A stretch of DNA of 21,892 nucleotides from Saccharicrinis sp041584155 (GCA_041584155.1 JBFHEL010000021.1:1-21892), one strand, 5' to 3'; positions 8,047-15,241 are shown, counted from the stretch's first letter. Notes: generated by a model not told the origin, from the sequence alone. A program made the numbers and translations.

Positions 8047-8781
8047 TCATTCATAGGAATCAATAACCTTTTTAAAATCCTTTAACAGGGAAATATCTTT
8101 TTCAAAGGCATTACCCACAACAATTATGTCGGCTCCGGCATCGCAGGCGTTCTGAATTTTTTCGCTAGTATTTAATCCTCCTCCAACAATTAAAGGTATA
8201 GAAATGTTTTCTTTGACCGCTTTAATCATTTCTGCCGGAACAGGATGCAGAGCTCCACTTCCCCCTTCTAAATAAATAAGTTTTTGGCCGAGCATTTCAC
8301 CGGCAAGCGCTGTAGCAACTGCAATATCGTTTTTATTGGCTGGTATAGGTTTGGTTTGACTCATATATTCGACCGAAGTTGTAGTTCCTCCTTCAATTAA
8401 GATATAACCCGTAGAAATAACCTCAATTCCAAACCGTTTAATCACAGGAGCCGATACTACATGATTACCAATTAACAAATCGGGGTTTCTTCCCGATATA
8501 AGCGATATAAAAAGAATTCCATCGGCATTGGGTGTTAATTGCAACAAGCTTCCAGGGAAAAGAATTACCGGCATAGCCAGATGTTCCTTAAGAAGGCCCA
8601 CTGCATGCTCGGCTTTACTAGCCATCAAACTACCTCCTACCAGAATAATATCAGGCAAGGCTGCCTCCATAGCTGCAATCAGTTTAAGTAAATTTTGATC
8701 GGATAATTTATCCGGATCAATTAATACCGCAAATACTTTTTTCCCAGCCTCAGTCTTCCTTTTTATCGTTTGTAATATCAT
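8047..8781 (-). CDS. Geranylgeranylglyceryl/heptaprenylglyceryl phosphate synthase
   Basis: This 244-residue TIM-barrel prenyltransferase joins a long polyprenyl diphosphate to sn-glycerol-1-phosphate, forming the first ether bond of archaeal-type lipids. Family motifs in order are LIDPDK near residue 20, LVGGS near residue 47, FPGSLLQLTPNADGILFIS near residue 75, STGYILIEGG near residue 122, YLEGGSGA near residue 170 and VGGGLNT near residue 200. The last two bind the glycerol phosphate. Bacteroidota carry such enzymes (group II of the family), and the product chain length cannot be told from sequence by eye. It starts 7 bases after the PPTase gene and is the last gene of the mutY-ssb-gldE-gldD run. 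The bacterial role of the lipid is not established. Confidence 0.87.
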   Translation of the reverse strand: MILQTIKRKTEAGKKVFAVLIDPDKLSDQNLLKLIAAMEAALPDIILVGGSLMASKAEHAVGLLKEHLAMPVILFPGSLLQLTPNADGILFISLISGRNPDLLIGNHVVSAPVIKRFGIEVISTGYILIEGGTTTSVEYMSQTKPIPANKNDIAVATALAGEMLGQKLIYLEGGSGALHPVPAEMIKAVKENISIPLIVGGGLNTSEKIQNACDAGADIIVVGNAFEKDISLLKDFKKVIDSYE

Positions 8782-8788
8782 AGTTTAG

Positions 8789-9415
8789 TTAACAATGGTA
8801 AACCAAATAAAACTCATTAGTGGTCATATATCTATATTGCAAGGATATATTATTTTGTACGCAGTAGATAGCTTCAACAGTTCCTTCATCTTGCAACACA
8901 AAAGGCATACATTTTAAATCACGGTTAAAAATAACAGATTTTTCATCGTATAATTTATACATAGCCTCTTTTAAACACCAAATGAGTGTATAATATTTAA
9001 TTTTATGTGCTTCAGGAATAAAAGAACACTCTTCCATACTAATAAATCTATCGTATACCCGCCCCACACGTTCTGATGGATATTCTATATCAATACCCAC
9101 CTGTTGATTCCTGGATAAGGCTATCGCTACATAACACTGTGTATGACTAATACTGATCCTGTAATTACTATTTATTAATACGGGTCTTCCCGTTTCCAGA
9201 TAATCTATTTCCGGTTCTATTCCCAGAATTTCTTTAATCAGACAGCGGGTTGCAAGGAATTCCTGTTTTCTTTTGCTTAATTTAAAAGAATTTAATTTTT
9301 GTATATCCTTATCACTCAGACTAATACGGCCTCTTAGCTCATCAATTTCTTCAGTTACTTTCCAAACAGCCACTATACCCCCATTCAGATCGTCTTTTCG
9401 TAAAAACTGTGGCAT
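8789..9415 (-). CDS. 4'-phosphopantetheinyl transferase (Sfp type)
   Basis: This enzyme moves the phosphopantetheine arm from CoA to a Ser of an acyl or peptidyl carrier protein. With the start at the ATG at 9415 it has 208 residues. SISHT at residues 88-92, GIDIE at 107-111 (Mg-binding Asp109 and Glu111) and WCLKEAMYK at 146-154 (Glu150) are the three core motifs. The length and two-half fold fit the Sfp/EntD type rather than the shorter AcpS. A longer reading from 9445 would overlap gldD by 29 bases, whereas the chosen ATG leaves one base after the gldD stop and is preferred. The carrier protein is not in the window. It may be the general ACP, since no AcpS is seen here. Confidence 0.88.
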   Translation of the reverse strand: MPQFLRKDDLNGGIVAVWKVTEEIDELRGRISLSDKDIQKLNSFKLSKRKQEFLATRCLIKEILGIEPEIDYLETGRPVLINSNYRISISHTQCYVAIALSRNQQVGIDIEYPSERVGRVYDRFISMEECSFIPEAHKIKYYTLIWCLKEAMYKLYDEKSVIFNRDLKCMPFVLQDEGTVEAIYCVQNNISLQYRYMTTNEFYLVYHC

Positions 9416-9416
9416 A

Positions 9417-10028
9417 TTATTTATTTGAAACTGATTTCCATTCAAATGATTCCATTATATGAATAATATCCTCTCTCACAAAAGAAACAACCGGAGCCAA
9501 AGAATCCTTATTCGGTATGGAATTAAAATATAATGAACCCCGAAGGAAGTTTCTGACGCTATCCGTTAAAAAAAACTGCAGCGATGAAGCAGCATCGCCC
9601 TTGATATCGTATAAAATACCATATACCTTCTTCTCCGAATCAATAAATAGCTTTTCACCAATAGCATCTGCCTTTATGGAATGCTTATAAGCCAATTTAC
9701 GACTATCTTCCAGAATTTCGTCGAGGTTATTTTGAATTGATTTATAGCTGATATGAATTTTCCCGTTATACTTTGGGTAAGATATATTTATCCAGTACGG
9801 CTCGGCATTAGGAGCTTGATCCTTAATAATTTCAGTATAGTGCGGCACCTCAAATGAATAGGGGAAATCCTCATCTAACACATGGTAACTATGTTCCGGA
9901 AAGGTAATCCGATAATATGCTTTAGGTTTTGGGATGGATTGATTTTTACACTCCACAAAGAGAATGGCTAAAAGCAAAATGCCTGTATAAACAAAAGTTT
10001 TATTTTGCTTTAATATTTGATAAATCAT
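9417..10028 (-). CDS. gldD: Gliding motility lipoprotein GldD
   Basis: This 203-residue lipoprotein has a hydrophobic segment at residues 12-25 followed by Cys27. The residue before Cys is Glu, so the lipobox (LFVEC) is not the usual A/G-C type. PKPKAYYRITFPEH right after the Cys is the family signature. GldD is required for gliding and associated type IX secretion in Flavobacterium johnsoniae, but orthologues also occur in non-gliding Bacteroidota, so the gene alone does not prove motility. It lies 18 bases downstream of gldE, and this pair is conserved across the phylum. The stop is followed after one base by the PPTase ATG, which indicates translational coupling. Confidence 0.87.
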   Translation of the reverse strand: MIYQILKQNKTFVYTGILLLAILFVECKNQSIPKPKAYYRITFPEHSYHVLDEDFPYSFEVPHYTEIIKDQAPNAEPYWINISYPKYNGKIHISYKSIQNNLDEILEDSRKLAYKHSIKADAIGEKLFIDSEKKVYGILYDIKGDAASSLQFFLTDSVRNFLRGSLYFNSIPNKDSLAPVVSFVREDIIHIMESFEWKSVSNK

Positions 10029-10046
10029 ATACTTTTTTATTTTTTA

Positions 10047-11375
10047 TCACTTTACAGGTTTATGCTCATATTTCACTTTTCTGATCCGACGCGAATCGAC
10101 AGAAATAACAGTAAAATTATGACTACGATAAACCACTTTTTCATTTTTATCAGGTATTTCACCTTTGATTTCTAATAGTAAACCGGCTAAGGTTTCTGCT
10201 TCTCCCCTAACTTTTTCAAAAAGAGTCTCGTCAATATTTGTTACCTTAAAAAAATCATTCAGTAAAGTTTTACCCTCAAAAACAATACTACCATCGGGTT
10301 GGTGAGCGTATAATCTTTCTTCATCATCCATTTCATCACTTATCTCGCCCACAATTTCCTCCAGGATATCTTCGAGCGATACAATGCCTGATGTACCACC
10401 ATATTCATCAACCACAATGGCCAGATGCACTTTATTCAATTGAAATTCTTCAAGGAGGTCATCAATTTTTTTGGTTTCGGGTATAAAATAAGGAGTCCGG
10501 ATCAGTTCTTGCCACTTAAAATCGTCATTCTCATTTAAATGGGAAAGCAGATCCTTAACATACAAAACGCCTTTCACATTATCCGGAGTATCTTCAAAAA
10601 CAGGAATACGACTATAGTTTGACTCTACAATAACAGAGATTACTTTATTAAAACCGCTGGTAATATCCAGATCTATCACATCAACGCGGGCAGTCATAAT
10701 TTCGGCTGCATTAATATTACCAAATTTTACAATACCCTCGAGAATTTCCTTTTCCTCAGTAATCTCATTGCTGGTTAGTTCCAGAGCCTGAGAAATATCA
10801 TCCAACGAAATGGAGCCGGTTTTTTTTGCCATGCGTTTGTTAACAAAGCTTGTTGTCCCCACCAGCAAAAAGCTAAGGGGGGTAAAAACACCCTTAATAA
10901 AAACAATGGGATAGGCCATTACACCGGCAAAACGTCTGGAAAAACGAGAAGCATAAACTTTGGGTAATATCTCTCCAAAAAATAAGATAATAGCTGTAAT
11001 ACCAACTACTTCCACCACAAATTTAAGCCAATAAGGTTCTCCAAAAGCCATCAACGAATTCGATAAATAAGCCGATAGTATTACAATACCTACATTCACA
11101 AAGTTGTTACCAATTAAGATGGTCGCCAGCAATTGTTCCGGCTCTTTTAAATGTTTGAGTATCTGTTTACTCTTCTTATTATCTATTTCTTGCAGATCAT
11201 ATAAATCACTTGGACTTAAGGAAAAGTATGCCACCTCAGATCCCGAAAGAAGAGCTGAAAAACACAGTAAAATAAACAATACAACTATCGCAAAAGATGT
11301 ACCAACCGTTAAAGGCAGCCACTCAAAAGCTATCACTTGCGTTTCAATCAACGAAATAATCAGATCAGTCTCCAA
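10047..11375 (-). CDS. gldE: Gliding motility-associated protein GldE (CNNM/CorC-type)
   Basis: This membrane protein of 442 residues is built as DUF21 membrane domain, CBS pair, CorC/HlyC C-terminal domain. Hydrophobic segments fall near residues 25-45, 85-110, 118-135 and 150-175, with LLSGSEVAYFSLS near residue 44 as the DUF21 motif. The CBS pair begins near residue 222 (IMTARVDVIDLD), and VDEYGGTSGIVSLEDILEEIVGEI near residue 325 is the hallmark of the second CBS domain. The family includes Mg2+/Co2+ efflux proteins. In F. johnsoniae extra GldE partly replaces a defective GldD. The reading frame starts with TTG at 11375, one codon after an in-frame stop, and the next possible start is GTG at 11336. 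I favour TTG because relatives have a short acidic N-terminus. Confidence 0.88.
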   Translation of the reverse strand: METDLIISLIETQVIAFEWLPLTVGTSFAIVVLFILLCFSALLSGSEVAYFSLSPSDLYDLQEIDNKKSKQILKHLKEPEQLLATILIGNNFVNVGIVILSAYLSNSLMAFGEPYWLKFVVEVVGITAIILFFGEILPKVYASRFSRRFAGVMAYPIVFIKGVFTPLSFLLVGTTSFVNKRMAKKTGSISLDDISQALELTSNEITEEKEILEGIVKFGNINAAEIMTARVDVIDLDITSGFNKVISVIVESNYSRIPVFEDTPDNVKGVLYVKDLLSHLNENDDFKWQELIRTPYFIPETKKIDDLLEEFQLNKVHLAIVVDEYGGTSGIVSLEDILEEIVGEISDEMDDEERLYAHQPDGSIVFEGKTLLNDFFKVTNIDETLFEKVRGEAETLAGLLLEIKGEIPDKNEKVVYRSHNFTVISVDSRRIRKVKYEHKPVK

Positions 11376-11398
11376 AAATCAAATTCTTACAGTGAATA

Positions 11399-11887
11399 CT
11401 AGAATGGTAAATCATCCTCTTCGGTTGGTTCACCCAAAACATCATCATTTGCCATGTTTCCTGTAGCAGCATTCTGAGGAGGAGAAGAAATGGGTGCTTG
11501 TCTTACATTAGCTCCGGGAGAAGGCGCCTGTGCAGTACCTCCGGGATTATCACCCTTACGCCCTAACAGCTGCAGGTTGTCAACATAAATCTCGGTGGTA
11601 TACCTTTTATTACCATCCTTATCATCCCAGGAGCGCGTTCTGAGCTTACCTTCAATATATAATTGGGTTCCTTTTTTAACGTAACTTTCAGCTACTTTTG
11701 CCAAACCACCCCAGATAACAATATTATGCCATTCTGTACGCTCGGGTATTTGCTGACCAGAACTGGTTGTGAAACCCCTTTCTGTTGTTGCAAGAGGAAA
11801 ATTAGCTACAGCCCTATCGTTTTCAAAATACCTTACCTCAGGGTCTTTTCCTACATTACCTATAAGAATTACTTTATTTACTGACAT
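11399..11887 (-). CDS. ssb: Single-stranded DNA-binding protein
   Basis: This 162-residue SSB coats single-stranded DNA in replication, recombination and repair. Residues 1-110 form the OB-fold: VNKVILIGNVGKDPEVRYFE at the start, ERTEWHNIVIWG near residue 48 and YIEGKLRTRSW near residue 77 are classic SSB stretches. A Pro/Gly/Ala/Asn-rich linker follows, and the acidic tip EEDDLPF is the partner-binding tail for proteins such as RecQ, PriA and Exo I. The length is typical. It lies between mutY (51 bases upstream) and gldE (23 bases downstream) on the same strand. The ATG at 11887 is unambiguous. Confidence 0.95.
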   Translation of the reverse strand: MSVNKVILIGNVGKDPEVRYFENDRAVANFPLATTERGFTTSSGQQIPERTEWHNIVIWGGLAKVAESYVKKGTQLYIEGKLRTRSWDDKDGNKRYTTEIYVDNLQLLGRKGDNPGGTAQAPSPGANVRQAPISSPPQNAATGNMANDDVLGEPTEEDDLPF

Positions 11888-11938
11888 TTTTTAAGTGTTA
11901 TATAAATAGATATTAGAAATATAAAAGTACAAAAACTT

Positions 11939-12997
11939 CTATTTTAATGCAAAATTAGTAATAAACCCATGCAAAGGCTTAGGAAAAGCAAAGTCTTTTA
12001 GTTCTTGTGTATTTATTTTCAAATAAGATGATGATAAAGAGCTCTTAAGTTGATTCAGTCTAACTTCCACAATACTAATATGTAATTTTTGATGGGTTAA
12101 TATATGAGTCATTTCATGATGTTTAATAAGCTCAACAGATTGATTTTTCAGGATGATATCAAAAGCATCCTGCGACAATACAGACTCAACACCTAATTCC
12201 CTTGACGTCTCTATCATCGGAAAATGATATAATCCTTTCCATATATCATTTCCCGTTCTTTTCTGAATGAAAGTATATCCCAAACGATCTTTTACAAATA
12301 GAAAAGAGAGAAAGCGCTTTTTAATCTTTAGCTTTTTCTCCTTTACAGGAAGTAAATTAACCACACCTTCCTTGAGCGCATAACAGCTAAGCGAAAAAAT
12401 ACAAGATGCACATTGGGGCTTTTTAGGCGTACAATGCAAAGCTCCAAACTCCATCAAAGCCTGATTAAACAGTCCATTAACAGAATTATCGTTGAGAGAA
12501 TGAGCCAATTCTTCAAAATCCTTCTTCCCTTTGGTAGTATTAATAGGTGTAAAAACACCAAACACTCTGCTTAACAAACGAAAAACATTGCCATCCACAA
12601 CTGTTTGATGTTCATTAAAACAAATTGAACTAATGGCTGCGGCAGTATAAGGCCCCACCCCCTTTAACTTAAGCAAGCCTTTATATGACTGAGGAAACTC
12701 CCCATTCATTTCCTTTGAAATAATTTTAGCCGTAAAATGCATATTTCGGGCTCTGGAATAATAGCCCAATCCCTGCCATAGCATAAGCACTTCATCCTCT
12801 TCTGCATTGGCCAGGTGATGTATTGTAGGGAAGGATTTCACAAAATTATGATAGTAGTTTAATCCCTGATTTACACGAGTTTGTTGCAGTATAATCTCAG
12901 AAATCCAAACCAAATACGGATCCCTAGTGTTACGCCATGGAAGATCACGCTTATGCTGTTTATACCACACAATCAGGCTACTACTGAAGTCGTTCAT
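11939..12997 (-). CDS. mutY: A/G-specific adenine glycosylase MutY
   Basis: This repair enzyme removes adenine mispaired with 8-oxoguanine. From the ATG at 12997 it has 352 residues. The catalytic Glu34 sits in WISEIILQQTRV, the helix-hairpin-helix is LKGVGPYTAAA near residue 111, and catalytic Asp135 is in VVDGNVFRL. Cys189-x6-Cys196-x2-Cys199-x5-Cys205 is the complete [4Fe-4S] site. The C-terminal NUDIX-like domain has HILTHQKLHI where the FSH recognition loop is expected, with Thr replacing Ser. A longer frame begins at a TTG at 13015, but a -7 promoter match covers 13013-13020 and the ATG gives E. coli-like numbering, so 12997 is preferred. It heads the run that continues into ssb and gldE. 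Confidence 0.94.
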   Translation of the reverse strand: MNDFSSSLIVWYKQHKRDLPWRNTRDPYLVWISEIILQQTRVNQGLNYYHNFVKSFPTIHHLANAEEDEVLMLWQGLGYYSRARNMHFTAKIISKEMNGEFPQSYKGLLKLKGVGPYTAAAISSICFNEHQTVVDGNVFRLLSRVFGVFTPINTTKGKKDFEELAHSLNDNSVNGLFNQALMEFGALHCTPKKPQCASCIFSLSCYALKEGVVNLLPVKEKKLKIKKRFLSFLFVKDRLGYTFIQKRTGNDIWKGLYHFPMIETSRELGVESVLSQDAFDIILKNQSVELIKHHEMTHILTHQKLHISIVEVRLNQLKSSLSSSYLKINTQELKDFAFPKPLHGFITNFALK

Positions 12998-13012
12998 CAC
13001 ATTTTTTTTTGG

Positions 13013-13020
13013 CAAAAATA
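13013..13020 (-). promoter_or_regulatory. Putative -7 promoter element for mutY
   Basis: The minus strand reads TATTTTTG, a full TAnnTTTG match, 15 bases upstream of the mutY ATG at 12997. The predicted leader is about 10 bases. It faces the HU promoter across an A/T tract. If correct it rules out the upstream TTG at 13015 as the mutY start. Confidence 0.45.
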
Positions 13021-13053
13021 AGACTTTTGTTTTTTTTTATATCGAAATCGTTA

Positions 13054-13061
13054 TATCTTTG
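13054..13061 (+). promoter_or_regulatory. Putative -7 promoter element for the HU-like gene
   Basis: TATCTTTG followed by C matches TAnnTTTG, 60 bases before the HU ATG. A TTTG at 13026-13029 lies 24 bases upstream, somewhat farther than the usual 19-21 for a -33 element. The leader would be about 55 bases. Confidence 0.5.
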
Positions 13062-13121
13062 CATTCTGAAATTTGAAAAAATTAATGTAATTAGTTGATA
13101 ATTAAATAATTTTAAAGAGAG

Positions 13122-13406
13122 ATGACAAAGGCTGATATCGTAAACGAGATTTCGAAGAATACTGGAATAGAAAAAGTTACAGTTCAAAAGACTATTGAAG
13201 CTTTCATGGACACAATTAAAGGTTCATTAGTTAAAGGAAAGAATGTTTATTTACGAGGATTTGGAAGTTTTATTGTGAAAGAAAGAGCTGAGAAAACAGC
13301 TCGTAACATTTCCAAAAACACAACAATCATTATTCCTAAGCATTACATTCCAGCATTTAAGCCTTCTAAGAGCTTCGTTACTAAGGTAAAGAACAACGTG
13401 AAGTAA
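13122..13406 (+). CDS. HU/IHF family DNA-binding protein
   Basis: This 94-residue nucleoid protein of the HU/IHF fold binds and bends DNA as a dimer. The N-terminal helices begin TKADIVNEISKNTG, the core has YLRGFGSFIVKER at residues 43-55, and IIPKHYIPAFKPSKSF near residue 71 closes the beta-arm. At the tip of the arm, the Pro that normally wedges into DNA (RNP, position 63) is Ile here (ARNISKN). I recall the same arm in other Bacteroidota HU proteins encoded next to rng, so this is probably a lineage feature and not damage. The start at 13122 follows GAGAG. It is followed after 30 bases by a tiny basic gene, then a terminator and rng. Confidence 0.92.
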   Translation: MTKADIVNEISKNTGIEKVTVQKTIEAFMDTIKGSLVKGKNVYLRGFGSFIVKERAEKTARNISKNTTIIIPKHYIPAFKPSKSFVTKVKNNVK

Positions 13407-13436
13407 TTGGTTATTAATAAGTAAAAAAGTTAGGTT

Positions 13437-13529
13437 ATGCCAAGCGGAAAAAAAAGAAAAAGACATAAGATGGCTACGCATAAGCGTAAGAAAAGACTAA
13501 GAAAAAACAGACACAAGAAGAATAAGTAA
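13437..13529 (+). CDS. Very small basic protein, AURKAIP1/COX24 (mS38)-like
   Basis: ATG to TAA encodes 30 residues, of which 17 are Lys or Arg and 3 are His (MPSGKKRKRHK, then ATHKRKKRLRKNRHKKNK). Similar short proteins occur in Bacteroidota under the name AURKAIP1/COX24 domain protein. That domain is the C-terminal basic tail of the mitochondrial ribosomal protein mS38, which threads into small-subunit rRNA. A ribosomal role is therefore plausible but inferred. It lies 30 bases after the HU stop on the same strand and ends before a strong terminator, so it is probably co-transcribed with HU. It is easily missed by gene finders because of its length. The coding case rests on the uniform basic composition and family resemblance. 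Confidence 0.78.
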   Translation: MPSGKKRKRHKMATHKRKKRLRKNRHKKNK

Positions 13530-13554
13530 TCTTCGCCATTTTATCAAAAACATT

Positions 13555-13605
13555 ACAAAGAACAAACAAATAGAGTTTATTTCTTCTTGTTTGTTCTTTG
13601 TTTTA
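13555..13605 (+). terminator. Terminator after the HU / small basic protein genes
   Basis: Bases 13555-13569 are exactly reverse-complementary to 13587-13601 (15-bp stem, 17-base loop), and TTTT follows at 13601-13604. The stem is AT-rich but long. It lies 25 bases after the stop of the 30-residue gene and separates it from rng. Confidence 0.75.
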
Positions 13606-13619
13606 TGTACGCATTTTTA

Positions 13620-13644
13620 AACCGGTATAAAAGTATACCCGGTT
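13620..13644 (+). other. Hairpin in the rng upstream region
   Basis: AACCGG-TATA at 13620-13629 pairs with TATA-C-CCGGTT at 13634-13644, with one bulged C and a four-base loop. It lies 30 bases before the rng GTG. It could be a second weak terminator for the upstream genes or a leader hairpin of the rng mRNA. No convincing -7 element was found between the upstream terminator and rng, so its place relative to the transcript start is unknown. Confidence 0.5.
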
Positions 13645-13674
13645 ATTATTTATTTTATTGAAATACCTACTATT

Positions 13675-15225
13675 GTGAGTGCAGAACTATTTGTAGATGT
13701 ATCTCCCGACGAGCTTTCAATAGCATTGCTCGAAGACAGAAGGTTGGTTGAGTTAAGACGCGAAAAAAGCAACGTACAATTTACGGTCGGTGATATTTAC
13801 CTGGGAAAGGTAAAGAAAATCATGCCTGGATTAAATGCTGCTTTTGTAGATGTTGGTTACGAAAAAGATGCTTTTTTGCATTATCTAGATCTTGGACCCC
13901 AGTTTCGTACACTAAAAAAATATCTTAACATGGCCTCCACTGCTAAAAAGGGAGGTGTTGCCTTACACAAAATCAAAGCTGAACCGGATATCGATAAAAA
14001 CGGTACCATTTCAGAAGTTCTCTCCGTAGGTCAGGAAGTTCTGGTGCAGATAGCTAAAGAGCCTATTTCTACGAAAGGGCCAAGGCTAACTTCCGAATTG
14101 TCAATTGCAGGGCGTAACCTTGTTTTAATGCCTTTTTCAGATAAAGTATCTGTAAGCCAAAAAATAAAATCGGCTGAAGAAAGAAACCGTCTGAAAAAAT
14201 TATTACAAAGCATTAAACCAAAAAACTTTGGGGTTATTGTTCGAACTGTGGCTGAAGACAAACGAGTTGCCGAACTAGATAAAGAGTTAAAAACCCTTTG
14301 TCGTCGTTGGGACGAGTCAACAGCAAAATTATTTAACCTTAAGCCACGCGCATTGGTTATTGGTGAGATTGGTCGTACCTCAGCCATTCTCAGGGATATC
14401 ATGAATCCCTCATTTAATAGTATTTACGTTTCCGATAAGGAAATGTGTAAAGAGGTTAAAGAATACGTGGGTTTAATTTCACCCGATCGAGAAAAAATTG
14501 TGAAAGAATTCAAAGGAGACGTTCCTTTGTTTGATCAATTTGGTATTGAAAAACAGATTAAATCACTTTTTGGAAAAACAGTTTCCTTTAAAAGTGGCGC
14601 ATATCTTATCATTGAACATACTGAAGCACTACATGTAATTGATGTTAACAGTGGCAATAGAGCTAAAAACGCAAGCACCCAGGAAAATAACGCCATGGAT
14701 GTAAACCTTGCTGCAGCCGATGAAATTGCCCGCCAGTTAAGATTAAGAGATATGGGTGGAATTATAGTAGTCGATTTTATTGATATGCAAAAGGCCGAAC
14801 ACCGGCAAAAGGTATACGAACGCATGAAAGAGGCAATGAGCCCCGACAGGACTAAGCATAATATCCTGCCGCTAAGCAAATTTGGCTTAATGCAAATTAC
14901 CCGCCAACGTGTACGCCCAGAAATGACCATAGAAACCGTCGAATCGTGCCCTACCTGTTTTGGCACAGGCAAAATTGCACCAGCCATCCTACTGGAAGAG
15001 AATTTGGAAAACAGCGTTAGAAAAGCTGTTGAAGGACAAAAGAAAAGAAAATTGACCCTGAAGGTTCATCCATATCTGGGAGCCTACCTTAAAAAAGGCT
15101 TCCCTTCTATTTTCTTTAAATGGAAGATGAAATATGGATTTGGATTAAAACTAATACCTTCCGCCTCATTAAGCTTTTTGGAGTTCAAGATCTTAGATGA
15201 AAATAATAAAAAGGTTGATCTTTAA
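13675..15225 (+). CDS. rng: Ribonuclease G/E family endoribonuclease
   Basis: This 516-residue RNase E/G enzyme cuts single-stranded A/U-rich RNA in rRNA maturation and mRNA decay. The N-terminus (ELFVDVSPDELSIALLED) and the S1 domain (GDIYLGKVKKIMPGLNAAFVDVGYEKDAFLH, residues 39-69) are family-typical. The DNase I-like catalytic core contains HVIDVNSGNRA near residue 320 and GGIIVVDFIDM near residue 362, with the two metal-binding Asp residues. ESCPTCFGTG near residue 423 is the zinc link CPxC that holds the dimer together. There is no long C-terminal scaffold, so it is RNase G-like in size. The start is GTG at 13675, matching the usual short N-terminus. Its terminator overlaps the last codons. 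Confidence 0.93.
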   Translation: MSAELFVDVSPDELSIALLEDRRLVELRREKSNVQFTVGDIYLGKVKKIMPGLNAAFVDVGYEKDAFLHYLDLGPQFRTLKKYLNMASTAKKGGVALHKIKAEPDIDKNGTISEVLSVGQEVLVQIAKEPISTKGPRLTSELSIAGRNLVLMPFSDKVSVSQKIKSAEERNRLKKLLQSIKPKNFGVIVRTVAEDKRVAELDKELKTLCRRWDESTAKLFNLKPRALVIGEIGRTSAILRDIMNPSFNSIYVSDKEMCKEVKEYVGLISPDREKIVKEFKGDVPLFDQFGIEKQIKSLFGKTVSFKSGAYLIIEHTEALHVIDVNSGNRAKNASTQENNAMDVNLAAADEIARQLRLRDMGGIIVVDFIDMQKAEHRQKVYERMKEAMSPDRTKHNILPLSKFGLMQITRQRVRPEMTIETVESCPTCFGTGKIAPAILLEENLENSVRKAVEGQKKRKLTLKVHPYLGAYLKKGFPSIFFKWKMKYGFGLKLIPSASLSFLEFKILDENNKKVDL

Positions 15226-15241
15226 TGATCAACCTTTTTTT
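15208..15241 (+). terminator. rng terminator overlapping the stop codon
   Basis: AAAAAGGTTGATC at 15208-15220 pairs perfectly with 15227-15239 around a six-base loop, and a run of seven T residues follows. The left arm encodes the last residues of RNase G (KKVDL region) and the TAA at 15223-15225 lies in the loop. Confidence 0.88.

Noticed and set aside
9416..9445. Longer PPTase overlapping gldD by 29 bases
   Set aside because: The ATG at 9415, one base after the gldD stop, gives a complete protein with all motifs and normal coupling.
12998..13015. Upstream TTG start for mutY adding six residues
   Set aside because: The added codons overlap a -7 promoter match, the start would be TTG, and the ATG at 12997 places Glu34 and Asp135 close to the E. 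coli numbering.
14535..14987. 150-codon minus-strand frame inside rng
   Set aside because: Lies wholly within a strongly conserved RNase G frame and shows a shadow-type composition rich in Ser, Cys and Ile.
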